Source: Achromobacter xylosoxidans | Lineage (GTDB): Bacteria; Pseudomonadota; Gammaproteobacteria; Burkholderiales; Burkholderiaceae_B | Reading direction: 5' to 3' | Assembly: GCF_002192695.1 (NCBI RefSeq) | Contig: NZ_MTLG01000055.1 | Span: 62,001-126,000, forward strand | Length of the DNA: 64,000 nucleotides | Shown: positions 27,165 through 36,380 of the stretch, piece after piece | Layout: each line of letters opens with the position of its first letter | Numbering within the stretch: position 1 is the stretch's first letter | Notes under the pieces: generated by a model | Seen by the model: only the letters and a program-made list of their open reading frames with translations | The model's database searches: none | What the model was told of the DNA's origin: nothing | Translations under genes and position numbers: made by a program

Positions 27165-28139
27165 TTACTTGGTGTCGCGGATCGAGTCGATCAGCTTCTT
27201 GTCGAACTTCTTGTAGTACTCGGGGTAGGCGGGCTCGACGGCGGCGGCGAAGGCGGCGCGGTCCACCTCGGACACCTGCATGCCTTCCTTCTTCAGCTGT
27301 TCGACGCCGGTCTTCTCGATGTTGTCGACGTAGGCGCGCATGGCCTGGGCGGATTCCTTGCCGGCCTTGTCGAAGTTGGCCTTGTCCGCGGCCGACAGGC
27401 CCTCGTACACGTTGGCCGACATCAGCACCAGGGCCGGGCCATAGACGTGGCCGGTCAAGGACAGGTACTTCTGCATCTGCGACAGCTTGGCCGAGGTGAT
27501 CACCGACAGCGGGTTCTCCTGGCCGTCGATGGTGCCTTGCTGCAGGGCGGTGGCGACTTCAGGCCAGGCCATGGGCGTGGGCAGGATGCCGATCTGGCGG
27601 AAGGCCGTGATGTGGATCGGGTTTTCGGTGGTGCGGATCTTTAGGCCCTTGGCGTCGGCCGGGGTCTTGACCGGGCGGACGTTGTTGGTCAGGTGGCGAA
27701 AGCCCTGTTCGCCCCAGGCCAGGGCGATGATGCCGCGGCTGGGGAACTTTGCCAGCATATCTTGTCCGATCTTGCTGTCGAGCACGTTGCGGGCGTGCGG
27801 CAGGTCGCGCAGCAGGAAGGGGATGTCGAAAACGCCGGTTTCAGGCACGAAGTTCAGCGTGGCGCCGGTGGACACGATGGCCAGGTCGATGGTGCCGATC
27901 TGCAGGCCTTCGATCACTTCGCGTTCGCCGCCCAGCGCGCTGTTGGCGAATTGCTGTACCTTGTACTTGCCGCCCGTGGACGCTTCGATGGACTTGGCCA
28001 GCGCGTCGGCGCCGGCGCCGTAGTGCGAGGACGTGGACAGCGCGTAGGCCATCTTCAAGGTGTTCTGCGCCACGGCGGGCAGGGCGGTTGCGGCCGTGCA
28101 GGCGGCCAGAATCGTGGCGGCAAGCCAGGATTTACGCAT
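27165..28139 (-). CDS. TRAP transporter solute-binding protein, DctP family
   Basis: Periplasmic receptor of 324 residues with a signal peptide ending near residue 24 (PAVAQ). Family features include LKMAYALSTSSHYGAGADALAKSIE, ALGGEREVIEGLQIGTID, and the substrate-Arg region LKIRTTENPIH. GGAGA lies upstream of the ATG on the minus strand. It heads the P-Q-M operon and diverges from the FtsX-type permease gene. Confidence 0.94.
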   Translation of the reverse strand: MRKSWLAATILAACTAATALPAVAQNTLKMAYALSTSSHYGAGADALAKSIEASTGGKYKVQQFANSALGGEREVIEGLQIGTIDLAIVSTGATLNFVPETGVFDIPFLLRDLPHARNVLDSKIGQDMLAKFPSRGIIALAWGEQGFRHLTNNVRPVKTPADAKGLKIRTTENPIHITAFRQIGILPTPMAWPEVATALQQGTIDGQENPLSVITSAKLSQMQKYLSLTGHVYGPALVLMSANVYEGLSAADKANFDKAGKESAQAMRAYVDNIEKTGVEQLKKEGMQVSEVDRAAFAAAVEPAYPEYYKKFDKKLIDSIRDTK

Positions 28140-28242
28140 CGTCTTCTCCAGGTTTTGAGTATCTTTATGGGTGGCTTTGCCTCCCGCCCCGGGATGATAT
28201 CGGGATTCGGCCCCGATCTAGGCCGTTGGTTAACATTGTGGA

Positions 28243-30774
28243 ATGATGGATTTCCCTGATACGTCACGGGCCAGGCGCCCAGGTTTTTGGTCCACCTTGC
28301 GCCAGGGCGCCAGGATGATGATGCGCGACGCCCGCGCCGGCGAGCTGCGGCTGCTAGTGCTGGCGCTGGTCGTGGCCGTGGCCGCGGTGACCAGCGTCGG
28401 CTTCCTGGCGGACCGGGTCGGCCGGGCGCTGGAGCGCGACGCCGGGCAGATGCTGGGCGCCGACCTAGTGCTGGACGCCGACGAGCCGGTGCCCGCGGCC
28501 TTCATGGACCAGGCCCGCGAACGCGGCTTGGCCGTGTCCAGCACGTGGCAGTTCCCGTCCATGGTCGGGGCCGGCGACGGCGCCCAACTGGCCGCGCTGA
28601 AGGCGGTGGAGCCAGGCTACCCGCTGCGCGGCGCCCTGCGCGTGGCAGGCGCGCCCTTCGAGCCCGACGCTGCAACGCGCGATGTGCCGCCCGAGGGCGC
28701 GGTCTGGGTGGACGCGCAATTGCTGTCCCTGCTGAACCTGAAGGTCGGCGACACGCTGAACGTGGGCGACGCCCACCTGCGCGTGGATCGCGTCATTACC
28801 TATGAGCCGGACCGCGGCATGCAGTTCGTCAACGTGGCGCCGCGCGTGTTGCTGCGCGCCAGCGACCTGCCCGCCACCGGCCTGATCGCGCCGGGCAGCC
28901 GCATCGGCTACGCCATGCTGGTTGCGGGCCCGCCCGATGCCGTGGCCGGCTACTCAGCGTGGCTCAAGCAGAACCTGAAGCGCGGCCAGAAGGTTGCCAC
29001 CCTGGAGTCCGGCCGGCCCGAAGTGCGCCGCACGCTGGACCGGGCGCAGCGCTTCCTGTCGCTGGTGGCGCTGCTGGCGGTGCTGATATCGGCGGTGGCC
29101 GTGGCCCTGGCGGCGGGCCGTTACATGACGCGTCACCGCGACGGCATCGCGGTCATGCGCTGCCTGGGGGCGGTGCAGTCGCAGGTGTCGCGCATGCTGA
29201 CGCTGGAATTCACCCTGGTCGGCCTGTTCTCGTCGGCCGCGGGCTGCCTGCTGGGCTACGCGGTGCATCAGGTACTGGTGATGCTGCTGGGCTCGCTCAT
29301 CGACACCACCTTGCCCGCGCCCTCGGCCATTCCGGCCTTGCAGGGGCTGCTGACCGGTCTTTTGCTGTTGCTGGGCTTTGCCTTGCCGGCGCTGGCCCAG
29401 CTGCGCCACGTGCCGCCCGCCCGGGTGCTGCGGCGCGATGCCGACACGCTGAGCGCGCGCAGCGCCCTGGGGTACACCTTGGGGGCCGCGGGCTTTGCCC
29501 TGCTGATCTGGTGGTTTGCCGGCGACGCCAAGCTGGGGGGTGTGGTGGCGGGCGGCTTCCTGGGGGCCTTCGCCGTGTTCGCGTTGGTGGCCTGGTTGAG
29601 CATCCTGGGCCTGGCGCGGGTGCGCCGGCTGGCGGCCGGCCTGCCGGCGTTGCGCTTCGCGCTGGCCGGCGTGGTGCGCCGGCGCGCGGCCACCATCACC
29701 CAGGTCTGCGCGCTGGCGGTGGGCCTGATGGCGCTGCTGTTGCTGACCATGACGCGCACCGACCTGATCCAGGGCTGGCAGCGGACCCTGCCGCCGGACG
29801 CGCCCAACCGCTTCCTCATCAATGTGCAGCCGGACCAGCGCCAGGCCGTGACCGACGCGCTCACCCGCGAAGGCCTGGGCCGCATCACGCTGGCGCCGAT
29901 GGTGCGCGGGCGGCTGATCGCCATCAACGGCAAGGCCGTGGGGCCGGACGACTACGAGGAGCCCCGCGCCAAGCGTCTGGTGGACCGCGAGTTCAACCTG
30001 TCCTATGGCGACGAATTGCCATCCTCCAACCGCATCGAGCAGGGCCGCTGGCTGGAACCCGGCGCGGCCGAGGTGTCGCTGGAGTCCGGCCTGGCCAAGA
30101 CCCTGGGCCTGGCGCTGGGCGACAAGATGACCTTCGACGTGGCGGGCCAGCAGGTCGAGGTGGCCGTTTCCAGCACCCGCCGGGTCGATTGGGATACGAT
30201 GCGCGTCAATTTTTTCGCCATCCTGACCCCTGCCGCGCTGGCCGACATGCCCCAAAGCTGGATCACTTCCTTCTACCTGCCGCCCGAAAAGGCCTCGGTC
30301 CTGCCCGCGCTGGTGCGCGAGTTCCCGAACCTGACGGTGTTCGACGTGGGCGCCATCCTGCAGCAATTGCAGTCCGTGCTGAACGAGGTGGGCAAGGCGG
30401 TGCAGTTGCTGTTCCTGTTCACGCTGGCTGCCGGCGTGCTGGTGCTGTCCGCGGCGCTGACCGCCACGCGCGACGAGCGCATGCGCGAAGCCGCCGTGCT
30501 GCGCGCGCTGGGCGCGACCCGCAGCCAGCTGGCGCGCTCCCAGCGCATCGAGCTGTGGGCGGTGGGCGGCCTGGCCGGCCTGCTGGCGGCAGCCGGCGCC
30601 ACCGCGATCGCTTGGGCTTTGTCAACGCAGGTCTTTGATTTCACTATTACTCTCAGCCTCTGGCCGTGGCTGGCGGGCATTGCCGCGGGCATGCTCGGCG
30701 CCTGGGCGGGCGGCGCCCTGGCCCTGCGCGGCGTGTTGCGCACGCCGCCCCTGGTCACCCTACGAGAAACCTGA
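28243..30774 (+). CDS. FtsX-type ABC permease, YbbP-like
   Basis: Large inner-membrane protein of 843 residues with an N-terminal helix, two FtsX permease units (about 265-400 and 720-840), and extracytoplasmic domains between. This matches the YbbP/predicted lysophospholipase L1-export permease family. The usual partner ATPase (YbbA) is not next to it in this window. The start may be ATG 28243 or 28246 (MMDF). TAACAT ends 11 bases before the first ATG. The stop overlaps the globin ATG by 1 base (TGATG). Confidence 0.88.
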   Translation: MMDFPDTSRARRPGFWSTLRQGARMMMRDARAGELRLLVLALVVAVAAVTSVGFLADRVGRALERDAGQMLGADLVLDADEPVPAAFMDQARERGLAVSSTWQFPSMVGAGDGAQLAALKAVEPGYPLRGALRVAGAPFEPDAATRDVPPEGAVWVDAQLLSLLNLKVGDTLNVGDAHLRVDRVITYEPDRGMQFVNVAPRVLLRASDLPATGLIAPGSRIGYAMLVAGPPDAVAGYSAWLKQNLKRGQKVATLESGRPEVRRTLDRAQRFLSLVALLAVLISAVAVALAAGRYMTRHRDGIAVMRCLGAVQSQVSRMLTLEFTLVGLFSSAAGCLLGYAVHQVLVMLLGSLIDTTLPAPSAIPALQGLLTGLLLLLGFALPALAQLRHVPPARVLRRDADTLSARSALGYTLGAAGFALLIWWFAGDAKLGGVVAGGFLGAFAVFALVAWLSILGLARVRRLAAGLPALRFALAGVVRRRAATITQVCALAVGLMALLLLTMTRTDLIQGWQRTLPPDAPNRFLINVQPDQRQAVTDALTREGLGRITLAPMVRGRLIAINGKAVGPDDYEEPRAKRLVDREFNLSYGDELPSSNRIEQGRWLEPGAAEVSLESGLAKTLGLALGDKMTFDVAGQQVEVAVSSTRRVDWDTMRVNFFAILTPAALADMPQSWITSFYLPPEKASVLPALVREFPNLTVFDVGAILQQLQSVLNEVGKAVQLLFLFTLAAGVLVLSAALTATRDERMREAAVLRALGATRSQLARSQRIELWAVGGLAGLLAAAGATAIAWALSTQVFDFTITLSLWPWLAGIAAGMLGAWAGGALALRGVLRTPPLVTLRET

Positions 30775-31196
30775 TGACAGCCCGCGTCCATACGATTAGC
30801 GAACCCGTGGAAAACTCCAGCAGCATTTTTGACCTACTAGGCGGCGAGCCGGGCGTGCGCGCCCTGGTAGACCGCTTCTATGACCTGATGGACATGGAGC
30901 CCGACCTGAAAGAGCTGCGGGCAGCCCATGGCCCCAGCCTGGACCAGGCGCGCGACAAGCTGTTCTGGTTTTTGTGCGGCTACTTCGGCGGCCCGGACCA
31001 CTATATAGAACGCTTCGGCCATCCGCGGCTGCGCGCCAGGCACCTGCCGTTCTCGATCGGCGAGGTCGAGCGCGACCAGTGGGTTATCTGTATCGGGCGC
31101 GCCATGGAAGACCAGGGGATCGAGCCGGCCCTGGTCGAACGCCTGCTGCAGTCCTTCTACGGCGTGGCCGACTGGATGCGCAACCGTGAAGGCTGA
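30774..31196 (+). CDS. Truncated haemoglobin, group II
   Basis: Single-domain haem protein of 140 residues, 2-on-2 globin fold. Group II features are FDLLGGEPGVRALVDRFYD, the CD-region LFWFLCGYFGGP, and the proximal-histidine segment GHPRLRARHLPFSI. Possible roles are O2/NO chemistry or redox protection. The ATG overlaps the permease stop, and the gene overlaps the Kdo kinase gene by 11 bases, so it is probably cotranslated with both. Confidence 0.92.
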   Translation: MTARVHTISEPVENSSSIFDLLGGEPGVRALVDRFYDLMDMEPDLKELRAAHGPSLDQARDKLFWFLCGYFGGPDHYIERFGHPRLRARHLPFSIGEVERDQWVICIGRAMEDQGIEPALVERLLQSFYGVADWMRNREG

Positions 31197-31923
31197 AGGC
31201 GATTCCCGCGCCGGCGAACGGCGCCTGGCCTGGTCCGGCCCGCTGGGCGGAGCCATGCTGAGCGATCCCTTGCGGCTGGCCGAGGCCGGCCCGGACCTGT
31301 TCAACCCGGCGCACTATGGCGACCGGGCCCGGCCGGTGGATGCCGGCGGGCGCCAGGCGGCCTGGTTCGTGCAGGGGGCGGGCTGGCAGGGTGTGTTGCG
31401 CCGCTACCGCCGCGGCGGGATGATCGCCCGCATCAGCCGCGACGCTTATCTCTGGAACGGCGAGGCCCGCACCCGCAGCTTCCGCGAATACCGCCTGCTG
31501 GCCGCGATGCGCGCCCAGGGGCTGGCGGTGCCCGCGCCGCTGGCCGCCGCCTATTGGCGGCAAGGCCCGATCTACCGCGCCGCCATCGTGGTCGAGCGCA
31601 TCCCGGGCGTGCGGCCGCTGGCCCACATGCTGGCCGAGCCGGTCTGGCAGGCGGCGGCCGAGGCCATCGTGCGCATGCACCGGGCCGGCGTCTGGCATGC
31701 CGACCTCAATGCCTTCAACATCCTGGTGGGCAGCGACGGCCGCGTCTGGCTGATCGATTTCGACCGGGGCACGCAAGGCTCGCTATCGGACCGGCAGCGC
31801 GAAGCCAACCTGGAACGCCTGCGCCGTTCGCTGCGCAAGGTGGCCGGGGAAGAGGGCGAGCGCTTCTGGCTGCGCCTGCGCGACAGCTACTGGACGGCCT
31901 GGGGCGTGGGAATCCAGCCCTGA
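31186..31923 (+). CDS. kdkA: 3-deoxy-D-manno-octulosonic acid (Kdo) kinase
   Basis: Phosphorylates Kdo at position 4 in the LPS inner core when a single Kdo is present, as in Haemophilus and Bordetella. The 245-residue protein has a protein-kinase-like fold with VLRRYRRGGMIARISRDAY in the N-lobe, catalytic WHADLNAFNILV, and metal motif LIDFDRG. A GTG start at 31186 overlaps the globin end by 11 bases. The neighbouring genes give no other link to LPS here. Confidence 0.9.
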   Translation: MKAEGDSRAGERRLAWSGPLGGAMLSDPLRLAEAGPDLFNPAHYGDRARPVDAGGRQAAWFVQGAGWQGVLRRYRRGGMIARISRDAYLWNGEARTRSFREYRLLAAMRAQGLAVPAPLAAAYWRQGPIYRAAIVVERIPGVRPLAHMLAEPVWQAAAEAIVRMHRAGVWHADLNAFNILVGSDGRVWLIDFDRGTQGSLSDRQREANLERLRRSLRKVAGEEGERFWLRLRDSYWTAWGVGIQP

Positions 31924-32066
31924 CCGGGCGGGGGCGGCCAATTGCCGCCATCTGGCCCAAATCGCGCCAATCGCCCGGCAAAGTTGGGCAGGTCCTCGCT
32001 AAAAAGCTTTATCATTTCGCCTTTTGGTACTCCTGTCACATACGGCATAACGCAAGGGGGCTGGTG

Positions 32067-33170
32067 ATGAAATTACGGGCGGGTATGCGCTGGGCGCTTG
32101 GGGCGATGCTGGTCACGGCGGCCTCTTCGGCGGCGGTGGCGCAGAACAAGGTCGTCAACGTCTATAACTGGGCCGAATACACGGCTCCGGACACGATTCC
32201 CGGTTTTGAAAAGGAAACCGGCATCAAGGTCCGCTATGACGTCTACGACAGCAACGACACCCTGCAGGCCAAGCTGTTGGCCGGCAAGTCGGGTTACGAC
32301 GTCGTTGTCCCGTCCACGCATTACGCCTCGCGCCAGATCGAAGCCGGCCTGTTCCAGAAGCTGGACAAGTCCAAGATCCCGAACTGGAAGTACCTGGATC
32401 CGGAAGTCATGGCGCTGGTCGCCACCGTCGATCCCGGCAACGAGTACGCCATTCCCTGGGGCTACGGCACCAACGGCCTGGGCTACAACGTCACCAAGGT
32501 CAAGCAGATCATGGGCGACGGCGTGGACCTGGCCAACTGGGACATGATCTTCAAGCCCGAGAACGCCGCCAAGCTGAAGGAATGCGGCATCTCGATGCTG
32601 GACGAAGCCGCCCAGGTGTTCCCGGCCGTGCTGAAGTACCTGGGCAAGGATCCCAACAGCACCAACGCCGACGACTACAAGGCCGCGCTGGACGTGCTGA
32701 TGAAGATCCGCCCGTACATCCGCCAGTTCAGCTCGTCGGGCTATATCGACGAGCTGGCCGTGGGCGACCTGTGCATGGTCTACGGCTTCTCCGGCGACGT
32801 GATGATCGCCCGCAAGCGCGCCCAGGACGCCAAGAAGTCCTATGAAGTGAACTACTTCATTCCGAAGGGCGGCGCGCCCGCGTGGTTCGACCTGATGGTC
32901 ATCCCCAAGGATGCCCCGCATCCCGAAGAGGCGCTGGCCTTCATCAACTACATCGAAACGCCCAAGGTGCACGCGGCCATCACCAACACCATGTTCTACC
33001 CCAACGCCAACAAGGAGGCGCGGCAGTTCGTGGTCAAGGACGTGGCCGACAACCCCATGATCTACCCGCCGGCGGAGGTCTCCAAGACCCTGTACGTGAT
33101 CAAGGCGCTGCCCTTGAACATCCAACGCCTGCAAAACCGGATGTGGTCCGAGCTGAAGTCTGGAAGATAA
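32067..33170 (+). CDS. potF: Polyamine ABC transporter substrate-binding protein, PotF-like
   Basis: Periplasmic putrescine-type receptor of 367 residues with a signal peptide ending near residue 26 (AVAQ). The mature part starts NKVVNVYNWAEYTAPD and contains YDVVVPSTHYASRQIEAG and WGYGTNGLGYN. AAGGGGG lies upstream of the ATG. The 143-base gap upstream holds only weak promoter-like motifs (TATCAT near 32011). It heads a potFGHI operon continuing into two other genes. Confidence 0.93.
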   Translation: MKLRAGMRWALGAMLVTAASSAAVAQNKVVNVYNWAEYTAPDTIPGFEKETGIKVRYDVYDSNDTLQAKLLAGKSGYDVVVPSTHYASRQIEAGLFQKLDKSKIPNWKYLDPEVMALVATVDPGNEYAIPWGYGTNGLGYNVTKVKQIMGDGVDLANWDMIFKPENAAKLKECGISMLDEAAQVFPAVLKYLGKDPNSTNADDYKAALDVLMKIRPYIRQFSSSGYIDELAVGDLCMVYGFSGDVMIARKRAQDAKKSYEVNYFIPKGGAPAWFDLMVIPKDAPHPEEALAFINYIETPKVHAAITNTMFYPNANKEARQFVVKDVADNPMIYPPAEVSKTLYVIKALPLNIQRLQNRMWSELKSGR

Positions 33171-33176
33171 GTCATC

Positions 33177-34304
33177 ATGAGCGATAGCCGTTACTCGGCG
33201 CAGCATTCGGCCGATCCGGACGAGTTCGTCCGGATCTCCGATGTCGTAAAGATCTTCGGCGATGTGGTCGCCGTCCGTTCCGTCAATCTCTCGGTCAAGC
33301 GCAACGAGATCTTCGCCCTGCTCGGCAGTTCAGGCAGCGGCAAGTCCACCTTGCTGCGCATGCTGGCGGGCTTCGAGGAAGCCACCTCGGGCCAGATATT
33401 CCTGGACGGCGAGGACATCACGCACGTGCCGCCGTACCGCCGGCCCGTGAACATGATGTTCCAGTCGTACGCGCTGTTCCCGCACATGACGGTCGAGGCC
33501 AACGTGGCCTTCGGCCTGAAGCAGGAAGGCGTGGACCGGGCCGAGATCCATGACCGCGTGTTCGAAGCCCTGGACCTGGTCCAGATGGCCGGCTATTCGC
33601 GCCGCAAGCCCAACCAATTGTCGGGCGGGCAGCAGCAGCGCGTGGCGCTGGCGCGCAGCCTGGTCAAGCGGCCCAAGCTGCTGCTGCTGGACGAGCCCAT
33701 GTCCGCCTTGGACAAGCAGATCCGCCAGAAGACCCAGATCGAACTCGTGAAGATCCTGGAGCAGGTCGGCGTGACTTGCATCATGGTCACCCACGACCAG
33801 GAAGAAGCCATGACCATGGCCCACCGCCTGGCCGTCATGACCGAAGGCCAGATCGTCCAATGCGGCACGCCGCAGGACGTCTACGCCTTCCCGAATTCCC
33901 GCTTCGTCGCCAGCTTCATCGGTTCGACCAACATGTTCACCGGCACCATCGTGGTCGATGAACCGGACCACGTCGCCATCGAGTGCGGCGAGCTGACCCG
34001 TCCGCTGTTCGTCAATCACGGCGTGAGCGAACCGCTGGGCATGGAGGTGCACGTCTCCATCCGCCCCGAGCGGCTGGTGGTATCGCGCGAGCAGCCCGAA
34101 GCCGAATACAACTGGGCCCATGGCATGGTCAGCCACATGGCGTGGATGGGCAGCTACGCGCTTTATCAGATCCGCCTGGATTCCGGCAAGACGGTCGAGG
34201 CCAGCGTGCCCAGCCAACTGCTGGCCCAGATGGACGCGCCCGGCATCGACGAAGAAATCTTCGTCAGCTGGGACGCCGACAGCGCCACGGTGCTGGCGTC
34301 ATGA
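33177..34304 (+). CDS. potG: Polyamine ABC transporter ATPase, PotG-like
   Basis: ATPase of 375 residues: Walker A GSSGSGKST, signature LSGGQQQRVALARSL, Walker B LLLLDEPMSALD, H-loop VTHDQEEA. A C-terminal TOBE domain (about 290-375) follows. It starts 6 bases after potF and overlaps potH by 4 bases (ATGA). Confidence 0.95.
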   Translation: MSDSRYSAQHSADPDEFVRISDVVKIFGDVVAVRSVNLSVKRNEIFALLGSSGSGKSTLLRMLAGFEEATSGQIFLDGEDITHVPPYRRPVNMMFQSYALFPHMTVEANVAFGLKQEGVDRAEIHDRVFEALDLVQMAGYSRRKPNQLSGGQQQRVALARSLVKRPKLLLLDEPMSALDKQIRQKTQIELVKILEQVGVTCIMVTHDQEEAMTMAHRLAVMTEGQIVQCGTPQDVYAFPNSRFVASFIGSTNMFTGTIVVDEPDHVAIECGELTRPLFVNHGVSEPLGMEVHVSIRPERLVVSREQPEAEYNWAHGMVSHMAWMGSYALYQIRLDSGKTVEASVPSQLLAQMDAPGIDEEIFVSWDADSATVLAS

Positions 34305-35221
34305 TCCGGTTTTCGCCCCGCGACTGGTTGCCGTCGGGCAGGGCGCTGGCGGTGGTGCCGCCGTTCGCCTGGCTGGTGCTGTTCCTGCTGGTGCCGTTCC
34401 TGCTGGTCCTGAAGATCAGTTTCGCCGAGCTGAAATTCGGCATTCCGCCGTATACGTCGCTGGCGGAATTCAAGGACGAAGCGGTGCAGTTCAGCCTGCA
34501 CCTGCGCGGCTACATCCTGCTGTTCACGGACAGCCTGTACTTCGCCACGTATTTGAATTCGGTGAAGATCGCCGCCGTCACCACGCTCTTCTGCGTGCTG
34601 ATCGGCTATCCCATCGCCTACTACATCGCGCGTTCGTCGCCCGCGGTGCGCAACCTGCTGCTGCTGGGCGTGATCCTGCCGTTCTGGACCTCGCTGCTGT
34701 TGCGCGTGTACGCCTGGGTCGGCATCCTGCGCAACGACGGCCTGCTCAACAACCTGCTGCAGGGGCTGGGCATTATTTCCAGTCCGCTGGAAATCTACCG
34801 CACCGACGTCGCGGTCTATATCGGCATGGTTTATGCCTACCTGCCGTTCTTCATCCTGCCGCTGTACGCCACGCTGGTGAAGATGGACCTGCGCCTGCTG
34901 GAAGCGGCCTACGACCTGGGCGCCAAGCCTTGGCAGGCGTTCTGGCAGATCACCGTGCCGCTGTCGCGCCAGGGCGTGATCGCGGGCGCCATGCTGGTGT
35001 TCATCCCGGCGGTGGGCGAATACGTGATTCCGGAAATGCTGGGCGGCGCCAATACGCTCATGATGGGCCGCCTCATGTGGAATGAATTCTTCAACAACGC
35101 CGACTGGCCCATGGCTTCGGCCGTGACCTGCGTGATGGTGCTGTTGCTGCTGTTGCCGCTGGTGTATTTCCAATACAACCAGGTCAAGCAGCAGGAACAG
35201 CCGGGCGGAGGCAGCAAATGA
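34301..35221 (+). CDS. potH: Polyamine ABC transporter permease, PotH-like
   Basis: Inner-membrane permease of 306 residues with six helices and the EAA loop LEAAYDLGAKPWQAFWQI. The ATG at 34301 overlaps the potG stop; an earlier in-frame start would be inside potG. It overlaps potI by 4 bases. Confidence 0.94.
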   Translation: MIRFSPRDWLPSGRALAVVPPFAWLVLFLLVPFLLVLKISFAELKFGIPPYTSLAEFKDEAVQFSLHLRGYILLFTDSLYFATYLNSVKIAAVTTLFCVLIGYPIAYYIARSSPAVRNLLLLGVILPFWTSLLLRVYAWVGILRNDGLLNNLLQGLGIISSPLEIYRTDVAVYIGMVYAYLPFFILPLYATLVKMDLRLLEAAYDLGAKPWQAFWQITVPLSRQGVIAGAMLVFIPAVGEYVIPEMLGGANTLMMGRLMWNEFFNNADWPMASAVTCVMVLLLLLPLVYFQYNQVKQQEQPGGGSK

Positions 35222-36027
35222 ACGGGCCCAACAAGACTTTGCGCGCCGTCGTGCTGGGGCTGGGGTACTTCTTCCTGTACGTGCCCATCATCAGCCTGAT
35301 GGTGTTCTCGTTCAACGAGTCGCCCACCGTCACGTCCTGGACCGGCTTCTCGTTCCGCTGGTATCACTCGCTGTTCAACGACGACGCGCTGCTGCGCGCG
35401 GCCTGGCTGTCGTTCCGCATCGCCGCCATGACCGCCACCGCCGCGGTCATCATCGGCACCTGGGCCGGCTACGTGCTGGGCCGCATGGGGCGCTTCCGCG
35501 GCTTCGCGCTGTACGTGGGCATGCTCAGCGCGCCGTTGGTCATTCCTGAAGTGGTGCTGGGCATTTCCTTGCTGCTGATGTTCGTGGAACTGCGCGGCAG
35601 CCTGGGCTGGCCCGCGGAGAACGGCATCTTCACGATCTGGGTGGGCCACGTGACCCTGTGCATGGCCTTCGTGGCGGTGGTCATCCAGACCCGCATCCGC
35701 GACCTGGACCGTTCGCTGGAAGAAGCCGCGCTGGACCTGGGCGCCACCCCGATGACCGTGTTCTTCAAGATCACGCTGCCGCTGATCGCGCCGGCGCTGG
35801 CCTCGGCCTGGCTGCTGTCCTTCACCCTGTCGCTGGACGACGTGGTGTTGGCGTCGTTCCTGTCCGGCCCCAGCTCCAGCACGCTGCCCATGGAAGTTTT
35901 CTCGCGCGTGCGCCTGGGCTTGAAACCCGAGATCAACGCGCTGGCGACGCTCTTCATCCTGGCGGTCGGCACTTGCGTGATCCTGGCCAACCGCATGCAA
36001 TGGCGCAAGGAGTCCGAATCCAAATGA
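35218..36027 (+). CDS. potI: Polyamine ABC transporter permease, PotI-like
   Basis: Second permease of 269 residues, six helices, with the EAA loop EEAALDLGATPMTVFFKI and the SLDDVVLASF segment typical of PotC/PotI. It overlaps potH and the following Spx/ArsC-like gene by 4 bases each. Confidence 0.94.
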   Translation: MNGPNKTLRAVVLGLGYFFLYVPIISLMVFSFNESPTVTSWTGFSFRWYHSLFNDDALLRAAWLSFRIAAMTATAAVIIGTWAGYVLGRMGRFRGFALYVGMLSAPLVIPEVVLGISLLLMFVELRGSLGWPAENGIFTIWVGHVTLCMAFVAVVIQTRIRDLDRSLEEAALDLGATPMTVFFKITLPLIAPALASAWLLSFTLSLDDVVLASFLSGPSSSTLPMEVFSRVRLGLKPEINALATLFILAVGTCVILANRMQWRKESESK

Positions 36028-36380
36028 AGCAAACCACCCTGTACGGCCTGACCAAGTGCAGCACCTGCGTCAAGGCGCGCGACTGGCTGAGCGAGCATGG
36101 CGTCGCCCACGCGTTCGTGGACTACCGCGACAACCCGGTGCCCGCCGCCACGCTGAAGTCCTGGGCGGACCAGGTCGGCGGCTGGGAAAAGCTGGTCAAC
36201 CGCACGTCCATGACCTGGCGCAACCTGCCCGAAGAGCGCAAGACGGCGCATACCGATGCCCAGTGGAGCCAGCTGATCGCCGAGTATCCGGCGCTGGTGC
36301 GCCGCCCGGTCACGGTTACGCCCGATGGCGAGGTGAGCGTTGGCTTCAGCGAAAAACGCTACGGCGAACGTTTCGCCTGA
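36024..36380 (+). CDS. ArsC/Spx-family thioredoxin-fold protein, YffB-like
   Basis: Small cytosolic protein of 118 residues with an N-terminal CSTC motif (TLYGLTKCSTCVKARDWL) and a thioredoxin fold. YffB-type members are glutathione-dependent thiol reductases rather than arsenate reductases; the RTSMTWRNLPEE segment follows that branch. AAGGAG lies upstream. It is translationally coupled to potI, and its 3' end overlaps the DNA glycosylase gene by 41 bases. Confidence 0.87.
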   Translation: MKQTTLYGLTKCSTCVKARDWLSEHGVAHAFVDYRDNPVPAATLKSWADQVGGWEKLVNRTSMTWRNLPEERKTAHTDAQWSQLIAEYPALVRRPVTVTPDGEVSVGFSEKRYGERFA

